Assembly: GCA_046765875.1 (NCBI GenBank)
Contig: JBKPSJ010000169.1
Coordinates: 1 to 12,477 of the forward strand
Reading direction: 5' to 3'
DNA: 12,477 nt
Source: DASRHY01 sp046765875
GTDB taxonomy: Bacteria; Actinomycetota; Actinomycetes; Propionibacteriales; Kribbellaceae
Below, one piece after another: positions 1-6,003 of the stretch; position 1 is the first letter of the stretch, and every line of letters starts with the position of its first letter. The notes under the pieces were generated by a model. That model ran no database searches. It was not told the DNA's origin and saw only the letters and a list, made by a program, of their open reading frames with translations. A program made the position numbers and the translations under genes.

Positions 1-1116
1 GAGGTCGACCCGCCACTGCCTGATGAACTCTGGGAGGGCCGGCGCGCTGCGGGTGAACGGCTCGCTGGGGACGCGGCGATGGGCGGCCAATACGGTGATG
101 TCGTCGGTGTAACCGGTGATCCGGGTCAGCTCCTGGAGAACCTGCTTGGTCACGCGGTCAGCCGTCCGCCGGGGGATGCGGTCACCGGCGATGACGCCCG
201 CCGCGGCGGCGCCGGTCGTGGTGAGCAGCTCGATGGTGGCCTGGCCGGGCCTGCGCGAGGGTCGCTCGATGATCCCGTCGGTATACAGCAGCAGCACCTC
301 GCCGTCGCTCAGCCGATCCCGCGCGGCCTGATAGTCGTGGTGGCCGCCGAGGCCGAGCGGACCGCCGCCGGACGGCTCGAGGTAGCGTGCATCACCGCCG
401 GTCGTGGCGATCAGCGGTGGCGGGTGACCGGCCGTGCAATAGGTCAGCGCGCTGCTGTTCGGCTCGACGATCACGGCGCAGACGGTCGCCGCGGCCGCGG
501 CCGGGATTCGCTCAGCGAACCGGTCCAGCCGGGTCACCGCCCCGGCGGGATCGGCGCCGTCATGCAGATACGCCGACAGCGCTGACCGCAGCTGGCCCAT
601 CGTCGCCGAGGCCTGCACACCGTGACCGACGACGTCGCCGATCTCCAGCGCCACCCGGCCGTCGCCCAGCACGATGCAGTCGAACCAGTCACCGCCGGCC
701 GCGGTCTCGCGCTCGGCCAGCAGATAGCGCGCCGACAGGTCGAGACCAGGCAGCACCGGAACCGCGGCCGGCAGCAACGCCTCCTGCACGGCCAGCACCG
801 CCGGTGTGGCCGGCGGCGGTGACCCGGTGGGCTGTGTCTCCTTCAGGATGATGATCGTCGGCTCGGGATCGCTCGCAATGTCCGCCGACGTCTTCGTCGC
901 GGCGGTCGGCTCTGTCGTCATCAGCCGGCCGGCGCGCCGGCTCCATGTGGCGGCCGCGGTGGCCGCGGTACGGGCACGATCAACGTCGGCGTGGTTCGCG
1001 GCCTCGCCGCCGCGCAGTCTGGTCAGCCGGTCGTCGATCTCTTCGCGACGATGCGCGAGGGCCGGTATCCGCTCTGCGGCCCAGTCGATCCTCGACGCTC
1101 GGTCCAGGTCGAACAC
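1..1116 (-). CDS. SpoIIE/RsbU-type PP2C serine/threonine phosphatase (3' end outside window)
   Basis: Reading leftward, 372 codons are visible and the frame is still open at the window edge. The core from about residue 125 has the SpoIIE-family PP2C signatures: GGDWFD (141-146), GDVVGHG (160-166), TAGHPPPL (228-235), LLLYTDGIIE (275-284) and TDDITVLA (337-344). The acidic residues in these motifs bind the two catalytic metal ions. In the family such enzymes dephosphorylate an anti-anti-sigma (STAS) protein in partner-switching control of a sigma factor. The last visible residues, just past the phosphatase core, could begin an RsbW-type ATPase domain, but that lies outside the window. No transmembrane segment is seen. 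Residues 1-65 are charged, probably helical, and keep high GC at third positions, so GTG at 1116 is preferred as start. ATG at 921 (residue 66) is the only other in-frame start, and neither has a clear ribosome site. The gene diverges from the response regulator. Family assignment is firm; start and partner are not. Confidence 0.9.
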   Translation of the reverse strand, partial: MFDLDRASRIDWAAERIPALAHRREEIDDRLTRLRGGEAANHADVDRARTAATAAATWSRRAGRLMTTEPTAATKTSADIASDPEPTIIILKETQPTGSPPPATPAVLAVQEALLPAAVPVLPGLDLSARYLLAERETAAGGDWFDCIVLGDGRVALEIGDVVGHGVQASATMGQLRSALSAYLHDGADPAGAVTRLDRFAERIPAAAAATVCAVIVEPNSSALTYCTAGHPPPLIATTGGDARYLEPSGGGPLGLGGHHDYQAARDRLSDGEVLLLYTDGIIERPSRRPGQATIELLTTTGAAAAGVIAGDRIPRRTADRVTKQVLQELTRITGYTDDITVLAAHRRVPSEPFTRSAPALPEFIRQWRVDL

Positions 1117-1208
1117 AAAACCAGTAGAACAAGCTATCGGGTCGGCGTGCCACCAGACCTGTTTCGCGAGGCGTTCGCTGGCCGTCCGAACCGTGCTGCG
1201 AAACGGCC

Positions 1209-1238
1209 GTGTGCGGCAGACCGACGCACACCTACAGT
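1209..1238 (+). promoter_or_regulatory. Putative promoter with overlapping operator dyad upstream of the response regulator
   Basis: A perfect 7-base inverted repeat, GTGTGCG (1209-1215) and CGCACAC (1225-1231) with a 9-base spacer, lies directly before a TACAGT box (1233-1238) of the actinobacterial -10 type (TAnnnT). The dyad would cover the -35 position. Within it, GTGCGGCAGACC (1211-1222) matches 11 of 12 bases of the reverse complement of the repeat at 2042 and 5849. GTG at 1246, 7 bases after the box, would suit a leaderless transcript. The promoter role is inferred. Confidence 0.4.
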
Positions 1239-1245
1239 GAGACCA

Positions 1246-1347
1246 GTGTGTCAGGTGGTAACGATCATCAAGGCTGGTCCCCGATGGCCCGGGCGCGTCG
1301 TTCCTGTACGAGTGAGCCGCCTGATCGGCTCTACAGTTGTGCCGTGA
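1246..1347 (+). CDS. Possible 33-aa leaderless upstream ORF overlapping the regulator start
   Basis: GTG at 1246 lies 7 bases after a TACAGT -10 box, the spacing expected of a leaderless mRNA. The frame runs 33 codons to a TGA at 1345-1347. That stop overlaps the GTG start (1344-1346) of the NarL-type regulator in a GTGA arrangement typical of translational coupling. The peptide begins VCQVVTIIKAG and is rich in V, R and P. It has no recognisable domain, signal peptide or attenuator-like codon run. It may be a leader peptide, or simply an open frame in GC-rich DNA. No homology is claimed. Confidence 0.25.
   Translation: MCQVVTIIKAGPRWPGRVVPVRVSRLIGSTVVP
1332..1337 (+). promoter_or_regulatory. 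-10 box for leaderless transcription of the response regulator
   Basis: TACAGT fits TAnnnT and ends 6 bases before the GTG at 1344, so the predicted first transcribed base falls on the start codon. There is no Shine-Dalgarno sequence in front of that GTG, which agrees with leaderless initiation. It is a second copy of the hexamer found at 1233-1238. The -35 region is unconvincing. Confidence 0.4.
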
Positions 1348-2024
1348 GGCTGCGAGTCGTCTTCGCGGACGACAACTATCTGGTGCGTGAGGGCGTGTCC
1401 GCACTGCTGTCCGCGACGGACGACGTCGAACTCGTCGCGACGGTCGCCGATCCGGCCTCGTTGCTCGACGCCGTCGCCGAGCACCACCCGGACGCCGTGC
1501 TGACCGATATCCGGATGCCGCCGACGCATACCACCGAGGGCATCGACGCGGCCAAGCGCATCCGGGCCGGGCATCCGTCGACCGGCGTTGTCGTACTCTC
1601 CCAATATGTCGAGGAGAACTACGCCTTCGACCTCTTGTCGGATGGCGTGGCCGGACTCGGCTATCTGCTCAAGGAACGGGTGTCGGAGCGCGGCGAATTG
1701 GTCCGCGCGTTGTACGAAGTCGCACGCGGTGGGTCCGTCCTCGACCCGAAGGTCGTCGAGGGACTGCTGGCACGGAAGTCGCAGGAGTCGCGGTCGCCGT
1801 TGCTCGGCCTGACCGACCGCGAGCGCGAGGTGCTGCAGGAGATGGCGGCGGGACGGAGCAACTCGGCGACCGCCAAGACGCTGTACATGAGCGAGCGTGC
1901 CGTCGAGAAGCACATCGGCTCGGTGTTCCAGAAGCTCGGTCTGGCCGACGAGTCCGACGTCAACCGCCGCGTCATGGCGGTCCTCGCCTTTCTCGAAGCG
2001 ACCGGTGGACCCGGGCCGAGGTAG
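1344..2024 (+). CDS. NarL/FixJ-family response regulator with LuxR-type HTH
   Basis: This 226-aa protein has the usual length for the family. The receiver domain spans about residues 3-125: acidic pair D9-D10, phospho-acceptor D55 (in LTDIRMP), S86 in VVVLSQY and the conserved K110 in YLLKERV. A LuxR-type DNA-binding domain follows at about 156-212, with LTDREREVLQEMAAG and SERAVEKHIGSVFQKLGL. Phosphorylation by a partner kinase should drive dimerisation and binding to dyad DNA sites. GTG at 1344 is chosen because homologues begin a few residues before the first strand (RVVFADD), although the frame is open further upstream. Its nearest kinases are the tandem pair on the opposite strand at 2502-5781, both of the HisKA_3 class that normally pairs with this regulator type. 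Repeats near its promoter and at other intergenic regions make it the best candidate to bind them. Domain calls are firm; partner and targets are inferred. Confidence 0.93.
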   Translation: MRLRVVFADDNYLVREGVSALLSATDDVELVATVADPASLLDAVAEHHPDAVLTDIRMPPTHTTEGIDAAKRIRAGHPSTGVVVLSQYVEENYAFDLLSDGVAGLGYLLKERVSERGELVRALYEVARGGSVLDPKVVEGLLARKSQESRSPLLGLTDREREVLQEMAAGRSNSATAKTLYMSERAVEKHIGSVFQKLGLADESDVNRRVMAVLAFLEATGGPGPR

Positions 2025-2041
2025 CTTCCGGGCGGCTACGA

Positions 2042-2061
2042 GGGGTGGGGTCAGCCGCACG
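2042..2061 (+). promoter_or_regulatory. 20-base repeat, copy 1 (candidate operator upstream of the lone receiver)
   Basis: The 20 bases ggggtggggtcagccgcacg recur exactly at 5849-5868. The inner 16 bases (2045-2060) form an imperfect dyad, GTGnGG-n4-CCnCAC. The site lies in the 107-base gap after the NarL-type regulator and 70 bases before the receiver-only gene, where it could control a separate promoter for that gene. Binding by a regulator is inferred. Confidence 0.5.
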
Positions 2062-2118
2062 CCAGAAGGTGGTCAGCACCATGTCACCGCCGGCCGGGCC
2101 CGCGTGATGATGGCGGCT

Positions 2119-2123
2119 GGAGG
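2119..2123 (+). promoter_or_regulatory. Ribosome binding site of the lone receiver gene
   Basis: GGAGG lies 8 bases before GTG 2132. It decides the start against the in-frame GTG at 2123, which overlaps the GGAGG itself. Confidence 0.6.
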
Positions 2124-2131
2124 TGTCTCGA

Positions 2132-2497
2132 GTGGGTGAGGTCCGCGTCCTGGTCGTCGATGACCAGGAACCGTTTCGCCAGGCCATCGCCGCCGTCGTG
2201 TCGGAGACGGACGGCTTCGTCGTCATGGACTCCGTCGAGTCGGGTGAGGCGTCGTTGGCGGCCGTCGCACGGGAACGTCCGGACCTGGTGCTGATGGACG
2301 TCAACCTGCCGGGCATCGACGGTATCGAGGCCAGCCGCAGGATCATGCTCGACGCCGACCCGCCGGTGGTCATGCTGCTGTCGACCTACGACCAGGACGA
2401 CGTCGACATCTCCGGCTCCGGTGCCGCGGCCTATATCGCCAAGGCCGCGTTCGGCCCGGACCGGCTCGCCGAAGCATGGGCAGCCGCGACGACATAG
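2132..2497 (+). CDS. Stand-alone receiver-domain (CheY-like) response regulator
   Basis: The 121-aa protein is a single receiver domain with no output domain. The acidic pocket D10-D11, phospho-acceptor D56 (LVLMDVNLPG), the S84/T85 switch position and K104 (AAYIAKAAF) are all present, so phosphorylation should work. The sequence stops right after the last receiver helix, where a NarL-type protein would continue to a linker and HTH. The bases that follow code for the opposite-strand kinase, so there is no sign of a broken-off HTH. Single-domain regulators act by protein contact or as phosphate sinks or shuttles; here the neighbouring kinases or the NarL-type regulator are the natural partners. 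The gene lies 107 bases after the regulator and converges on the pseudokinase, with only 4 bases between the stops. GTG 2132 is chosen for its GGAGG; the total would be 124 aa from GTG 2123. Confidence 0.88.
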   Translation: MGEVRVLVVDDQEPFRQAIAAVVSETDGFVVMDSVESGEASLAAVARERPDLVLMDVNLPGIDGIEASRRIMLDADPPVVMLLSTYDQDDVDISGSGAAAYIAKAAFGPDRLAEAWAAATT

Positions 2498-2501
2498 TGT
2501 T

Positions 2502-4511
2502 CTACAGCCCGTTCTGGCCGACCGGCACGCTGATCGACACCACGTTCGTCTCCACCTGGGTCAGCGAACCGCCGACCGCCTCGACCCGGTCGACGATTGC
2601 CTGCATGTCGACCTCGTCGCGTGCGAACCCCCGGATCCGCGTCACCAGGCCGGAACTCGTGGCCGACAGGTCGACGTCAATCGGCTCGGCGCCGACGCGC
2701 ACCGCCTCCGCGCAGGAGAAGTAGACGGCCGTCTCGACCCGCGGCGGGAACCGCCGCTCGGCTGACTCGTCGATCTGCACGGTGGTCGGACGACCGCTTC
2801 TCGCCAGGAGCGACCTGAGCGCCGGCGCGAGACCGGCCCGGGCGAGCTGGGTCGGGAATACCCCACGTGTCAGCTCGCGCAGGCGTTCGAGTGCCTGGTT
2901 CGTCCGGCTCACCATCTCCTCGAGCTGGGCACCCGCCGCCGACGGTGATGACTCGACGTTCATCCGGCCCAGCTGCGCGGGCATCGCGTCCAGGTATGGC
3001 ATCACCTGCTGGGAGATCGCGGCCTCGAGCTGACGGCGTGCGGCGTCGTCGGCCGCGATGATCCTTCGCCGAGACTGCTCGAGTGCCCGGGTCGTCCGGT
3101 CGAGGGCGACAACATGCACGGCCAGCTCGGCCTCCATCGCGGCGTTGCGGAACGCCAGCGCCGTCTGGTCGGCGAGGTCCTGCAGCAGCCGTTCGTCCGC
3201 CCTGCGGAGCCGGTGTCCCTTGCGCAGGGCGACGTCGATGCCGCCGAGTACGTCACCACGGTCGCGGACGATGACGGTATGGTCGGCCGGCGCCTCTGGA
3301 GCATCGGCCGGCCAGTGCCGCGAGATACCGGTCGAGCCGTCCAGCCGGAGTGTCGCGGTGGAGCGCCGCGCGGACGCCGCCACGCCGGCCGCCTCGGCGA
3401 CAGCCGGAAGAAGGGTGTCCGGCGAGGGCGTCTCGGCGAGCCGGTGGCTGAAGTCCGACAGTGCTTCATAGGGCGCCGCGCGCGACCCGTACGCCAGCCG
3501 GTTCGCGAGCCGGACCACGCTCCGGCGCAGCGGCTGGAAGGCGAGCGCGACCAGCGCCGTGGCCAGCAGCGACAACCAGAACCCGCTCGTCCGGGTGTTC
3601 ACGACGGCGGCCACCGTCACGACCAGGCCGGTGTACCCGATCGCCGCGAAGGCCGTGCCGAGGACGAGAACGACCGCACGGTTGACGATGACCTCGATGT
3701 CGTACATCCGGTAGCGCAGCACCGCCACGGCGAAGAAGCCCGGCAGGCACAGGTACGCGACGAACAGCGGCAGGCTTGCGCCCCAGGTCTGCTTGCCGCC
3801 GTTGAACACTTGGACGACAGCCAGCCACACGAAGCCCGCCAGGAGGAAGAGCGCGGATGCGGCGATCAAGCGCAGTTGCTGGCGCAGCTCACCCCCGCTA
3901 CCACGCAGCCGGCGGACCAGCGACACGATGGCTGCGATCAGGCCGATTAGGATCAGCGGGAGTCCGGCGGAGATGAGCAGATCGCCGGCTGGCCCGGCAT
4001 CCGGTATATCGGGGTCGAACCTGGTCGGCGACACGGTCAGCAGGCCGGCGGTGTGGAGGCCGAGCCCGATCAGGGTCACGACGGCGGCCGATCGCCAACG
4101 GGGGGACAGGAAACGGCCGTCCGGCGCGATGAGGAAGAGGATGGCCAGTACAGCCAGCGACAACTGTCCGCCGAGCAGGAACGAGATCCAGCCGGTGATC
4201 GCTCCGATCACGTGCGAGCCGGGTCCGCCGGCCGTCAGCACCCAGACGCTGTACGCCTCGGCCAGCAGCGAGATCGCGGCGGTTACGCCGGTCAGGCACA
4301 ACAGCCAGCCGATCGGGTGTCGCGCGTACCGAGAGATGATGAGCGCCCCCATGACCGCCGAGCCCACCGAGGCCGCGTCAACGAACGGGAACCCGTGGAC
4401 GGCGACCGCTTCCTCGGACAGCAGCGGCCGGTACGCCGCTGTCACCCAGCCGTCCGCGACCGCGAGCACCGCGGTCAGGACCGCCACTATCCAGGCAACT
4501 CGGGCGTACAT
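2502..4511 (-). CDS. Multi-pass membrane sensor histidine kinase homologue lacking catalytic residues (probable pseudokinase)
   Basis: The 669-aa protein has a long membrane part (about residues 4-330, roughly nine or ten hydrophobic helices), a GAF-like region (about 360-460), a coiled linker and a remnant of the HisKA_3 and HATPase_c domains. Where the upstream neighbour has RRRLERDIHDGAQQ, this protein has RRQLEAAISQQV, putting S500 in place of the phospho-acceptor histidine. The N-box region reads AEAVRVGAEP, with V606 in place of the asparagine. The DxGxG box is gone, and the GLANM-type segment is missing by deletion. The frame is intact over 670 codons with normal codon use, so it looks maintained rather than decayed. 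It probably senses a signal and acts through dimers with the active kinase, or as a scaffold. ATG 4511 begins one base after the TGA of the upstream kinase, so translation is likely coupled. Loss of activity is inferred from motifs. Confidence 0.88.
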   Translation of the reverse strand: MYARVAWIVAVLTAVLAVADGWVTAAYRPLLSEEAVAVHGFPFVDAASVGSAVMGALIISRYARHPIGWLLCLTGVTAAISLLAEAYSVWVLTAGGPGSHVIGAITGWISFLLGGQLSLAVLAILFLIAPDGRFLSPRWRSAAVVTLIGLGLHTAGLLTVSPTRFDPDIPDAGPAGDLLISAGLPLILIGLIAAIVSLVRRLRGSGGELRQQLRLIAASALFLLAGFVWLAVVQVFNGGKQTWGASLPLFVAYLCLPGFFAVAVLRYRMYDIEVIVNRAVVLVLGTAFAAIGYTGLVVTVAAVVNTRTSGFWLSLLATALVALAFQPLRRSVVRLANRLAYGSRAAPYEALSDFSHRLAETPSPDTLLPAVAEAAGVAASARRSTATLRLDGSTGISRHWPADAPEAPADHTVIVRDRGDVLGGIDVALRKGHRLRRADERLLQDLADQTALAFRNAAMEAELAVHVVALDRTTRALEQSRRRIIAADDAARRQLEAAISQQVMPYLDAMPAQLGRMNVESSPSAAGAQLEEMVSRTNQALERLRELTRGVFPTQLARAGLAPALRSLLARSGRPTTVQIDESAERRFPPRVETAVYFSCAEAVRVGAEPIDVDLSATSSGLVTRIRGFARDEVDMQAIVDRVEAVGGSLTQVETNVVSISVPVGQNGL

Positions 4512-4512
4512 G

Positions 4513-5781
4513 TCAGCCTGCCTGCAGCCGTGCTTCGACAACTGTGCCGCGACCGGGGGAGGTCTCGATCCCCAGCGTTCCGCCCAGCGACTCGACGCGG
4601 TCGCGCATATTGGCCAGGCCGGCCCCACCCGCCGTCTGCTCGGGATCGAAGCCGGAGCCGTCGTCCTGGACGATCACCGTGAGCCGGTCGGGATCACCTC
4701 GTACGTCGATGCGGACGGATCGCGCCGACGAGTGCTTGGCGGCGTTCTGGAGCGCTTCCAGAGCGCAGAAATAGGCAGCCGCCTCGACGCCGGCGGCGCA
4801 TCGTCCGACGCTCGACGCGGTCAGCTCGACCGGGACCGGGCTGGTCGAGATGGCCGTACGCAGGGCGGCCACGAGTCCCTGATCCTCGAGCAGTCTCGGG
4901 TAGATCCCGCGGGACAGGCTGTTCAGTGTGTCGATGGTCGCGGTCGCGGCCGTGCCCTGGGCCGCGATCAACCGGCCGGCCCGGTCCGGTGACCGCTCCA
5001 CAAGGGTCTGTGCGAGCCTCAGGTTCACGGCGAGCGCGACCAGGTGCTGCTGGGCGCCGTCGTGGATGTCCCGTTCCAGCCGCCGCCGCTCGGCGTCCTG
5101 GGCGTCGACCAGACGCTGCCTGGACACCCTCAGCTCCTCCGCACGCGCCGACAATTCGGCCAGCCGGCGTACCAGGTCGGCGCGCAGCCGCGCACCACGC
5201 AGCACGAGTCCTGCCTGGTCCGCGAGGCCGGTGAGAAGCCGTTCCTCCACCGGCGTCAGCGGTACACCCGGACGTTCCTGAACCATCAGCACGCCCAGCA
5301 GTTCGCCGCCCTGACGGACCGGTACCTCACGAAGACCGGCCCGGTCTTCACCCACTAGATCGGCTCCGGGTGGCCAGATGGCGGCGGGTGTTCGCCGGCC
5401 GTCCACGACGAGCAACACCTGCGCGGCGGAGGCACCGGTGCCGTCGGCCAGTACTTTCGCCATCCGGGCCGGCAGTTCCTCGGCGGGATAGCTGCCGATC
5501 GTCGTGCGGGAGAACCGGCTCAGGACCTCGTACGGTGACTGCCGGCCGCCCAGGACCACCCATGACACGAGCCGTTCGAGGCGCGATTGGACGGGTTCGA
5601 AGGCCAGCGCCACAACGGCCGTGGCGAGCACCGACAGCCCGACCTGGGGCGAGGACGTGTGGCCGGTGAGCGCGCCACCGCCGAGCACGATGACGACGTA
5701 CACGAGCACCACGAAGACCGCCAGGCCGCCCAGCACGAGCGACGCTGCGAGCCATTCGCGGCCGGTACGCCGGCGCCACAC
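4513..5781 (-). CDS. HisKA_3-type sensor histidine kinase, catalytically intact
   Basis: The 422-aa protein has two N-terminal membrane helices (about 10-33 and 47-62), a GAF-like region (about 95-195), a coiled linker (about 200-230), a HisKA_3 domain with the acceptor H240 in RRRLERDIHDGAQQ, and a complete HATPase_c domain: N-box ALEALQNAAKH (N346), DDGSGFD (373-379), GLANM (388-392) and a closing GRGT. It should autophosphorylate and pass phosphate to a NarL-family regulator; the one at 1344-2024 and the lone receiver are nearest. The stretch after helix 2 (LATAVVALAFEPVQ) is clearly related to residues 316-330 of the downstream pseudokinase, as if this gene were a short paralogue without the large membrane sensor. 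GTG 5781 is chosen (GAGG 11 bases upstream); GTG 5793 would add four residues. The upstream open frame has no membrane helices and is not believed. The gene is first in a two-gene operon and diverges from the ABC genes. Confidence 0.9.
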   Translation of the reverse strand: MWRRRTGREWLAASLVLGGLAVFVVLVYVVIVLGGGALTGHTSSPQVGLSVLATAVVALAFEPVQSRLERLVSWVVLGGRQSPYEVLSRFSRTTIGSYPAEELPARMAKVLADGTGASAAQVLLVVDGRRTPAAIWPPGADLVGEDRAGLREVPVRQGGELLGVLMVQERPGVPLTPVEERLLTGLADQAGLVLRGARLRADLVRRLAELSARAEELRVSRQRLVDAQDAERRRLERDIHDGAQQHLVALAVNLRLAQTLVERSPDRAGRLIAAQGTAATATIDTLNSLSRGIYPRLLEDQGLVAALRTAISTSPVPVELTASSVGRCAAGVEAAAYFCALEALQNAAKHSSARSVRIDVRGDPDRLTVIVQDDGSGFDPEQTAGGAGLANMRDRVESLGGTLGIETSPGRGTVVEARLQAG

Positions 5782-5813
5782 CCCCCTGCCCACCTCAGTA
5801 GTCTGCGCCCACC

Positions 5814-5859
5814 GACCCCACCTCGGGGAGGGGTTCGCCCGAACCCCGGGGGTGGGGTC
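5814..5859. promoter_or_regulatory. Nested palindrome in the kinase/ABC divergent region
   Basis: Outer arms GACCCCACC (5814-5822) and GGTGGGGTC (5851-5859) are perfect 9-base inverted repeats. Inside them, GGGGTTC (5830-5836) and GAACCCC (5841-5847) form a second perfect inverted repeat around GCCC. The element lies 32 bases upstream of the kinase start and 144 bases upstream of the ABC start, so it could serve both directions. No T-run follows on either side, so an operator fits better than a terminator. Function is inferred. Confidence 0.5.
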
Positions 5860-5868
5860 AGCCGCACG
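5849..5868 (+). promoter_or_regulatory. 20-base repeat, copy 2 (candidate operator)
   Basis: This is an exact copy of ggggtggggtcagccgcacg from 2042-2061. It overlaps the right arm of the nested palindrome, and its inner 16 bases (5852-5867) hold the dyad GTGnGG-n4-CCnCAC. It lies 135 bases before the ABC ATPase gene. Conservation at a second regulatory gap supports a shared DNA-binding regulator. I see no convincing -10/-35 pair in 5869-6003. Confidence 0.5.
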
Positions 5869-5991
5869 ATGGGCCGCCAGATCGCGTACGGGCACCGCCG
5901 CCGGGTCGTGCGCCCAGCCCGATGGGAGCGGCCGGCCGGGGCGACTTTCCTGGTAGCACGCCGCTCGACCGGGGGGCGAAATACCAGAACT

Positions 5992-5997
5992 GAGGAA
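5992..5997 (+). promoter_or_regulatory. Ribosome binding site of the ABC ATPase
   Basis: GAGGAA lies 6 bases before ATG 6004. It fixes this start over the long open frame that reaches upstream through the intergenic region. Confidence 0.7.
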
Positions 5998-6003
5998 CAA
6001 AGT

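Noticed and set aside
2021..2039. Small inverted repeat GTAGC/GCTAC at the end of the NarL-type regulator
   Set aside because: It has only 5-base arms with a 9-base loop and no T-run, so it is not a credible terminator.
1251..2060. 269-codon minus-strand frame opposite the NarL-type regulator
   Set aside because: It fully overlaps a clear receiver plus HTH gene, and its own product is rich in Arg/His/Gly without motifs.
5950..5987. Inverted hexamers CTGGTA and TACCAG in the ABC leader
   Set aside because: Arms are only 6 bases apart by 26 bases; this is easily expected by chance and no promoter or riboswitch fold could be argued.
5587..6003. N-terminal extension of the ABC ATPase upstream of ATG 6004
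   Set aside because: GAGGAA at 5992-5997 and the usual family length support 6004; the extension would overlap the kinase gene and has no domain.
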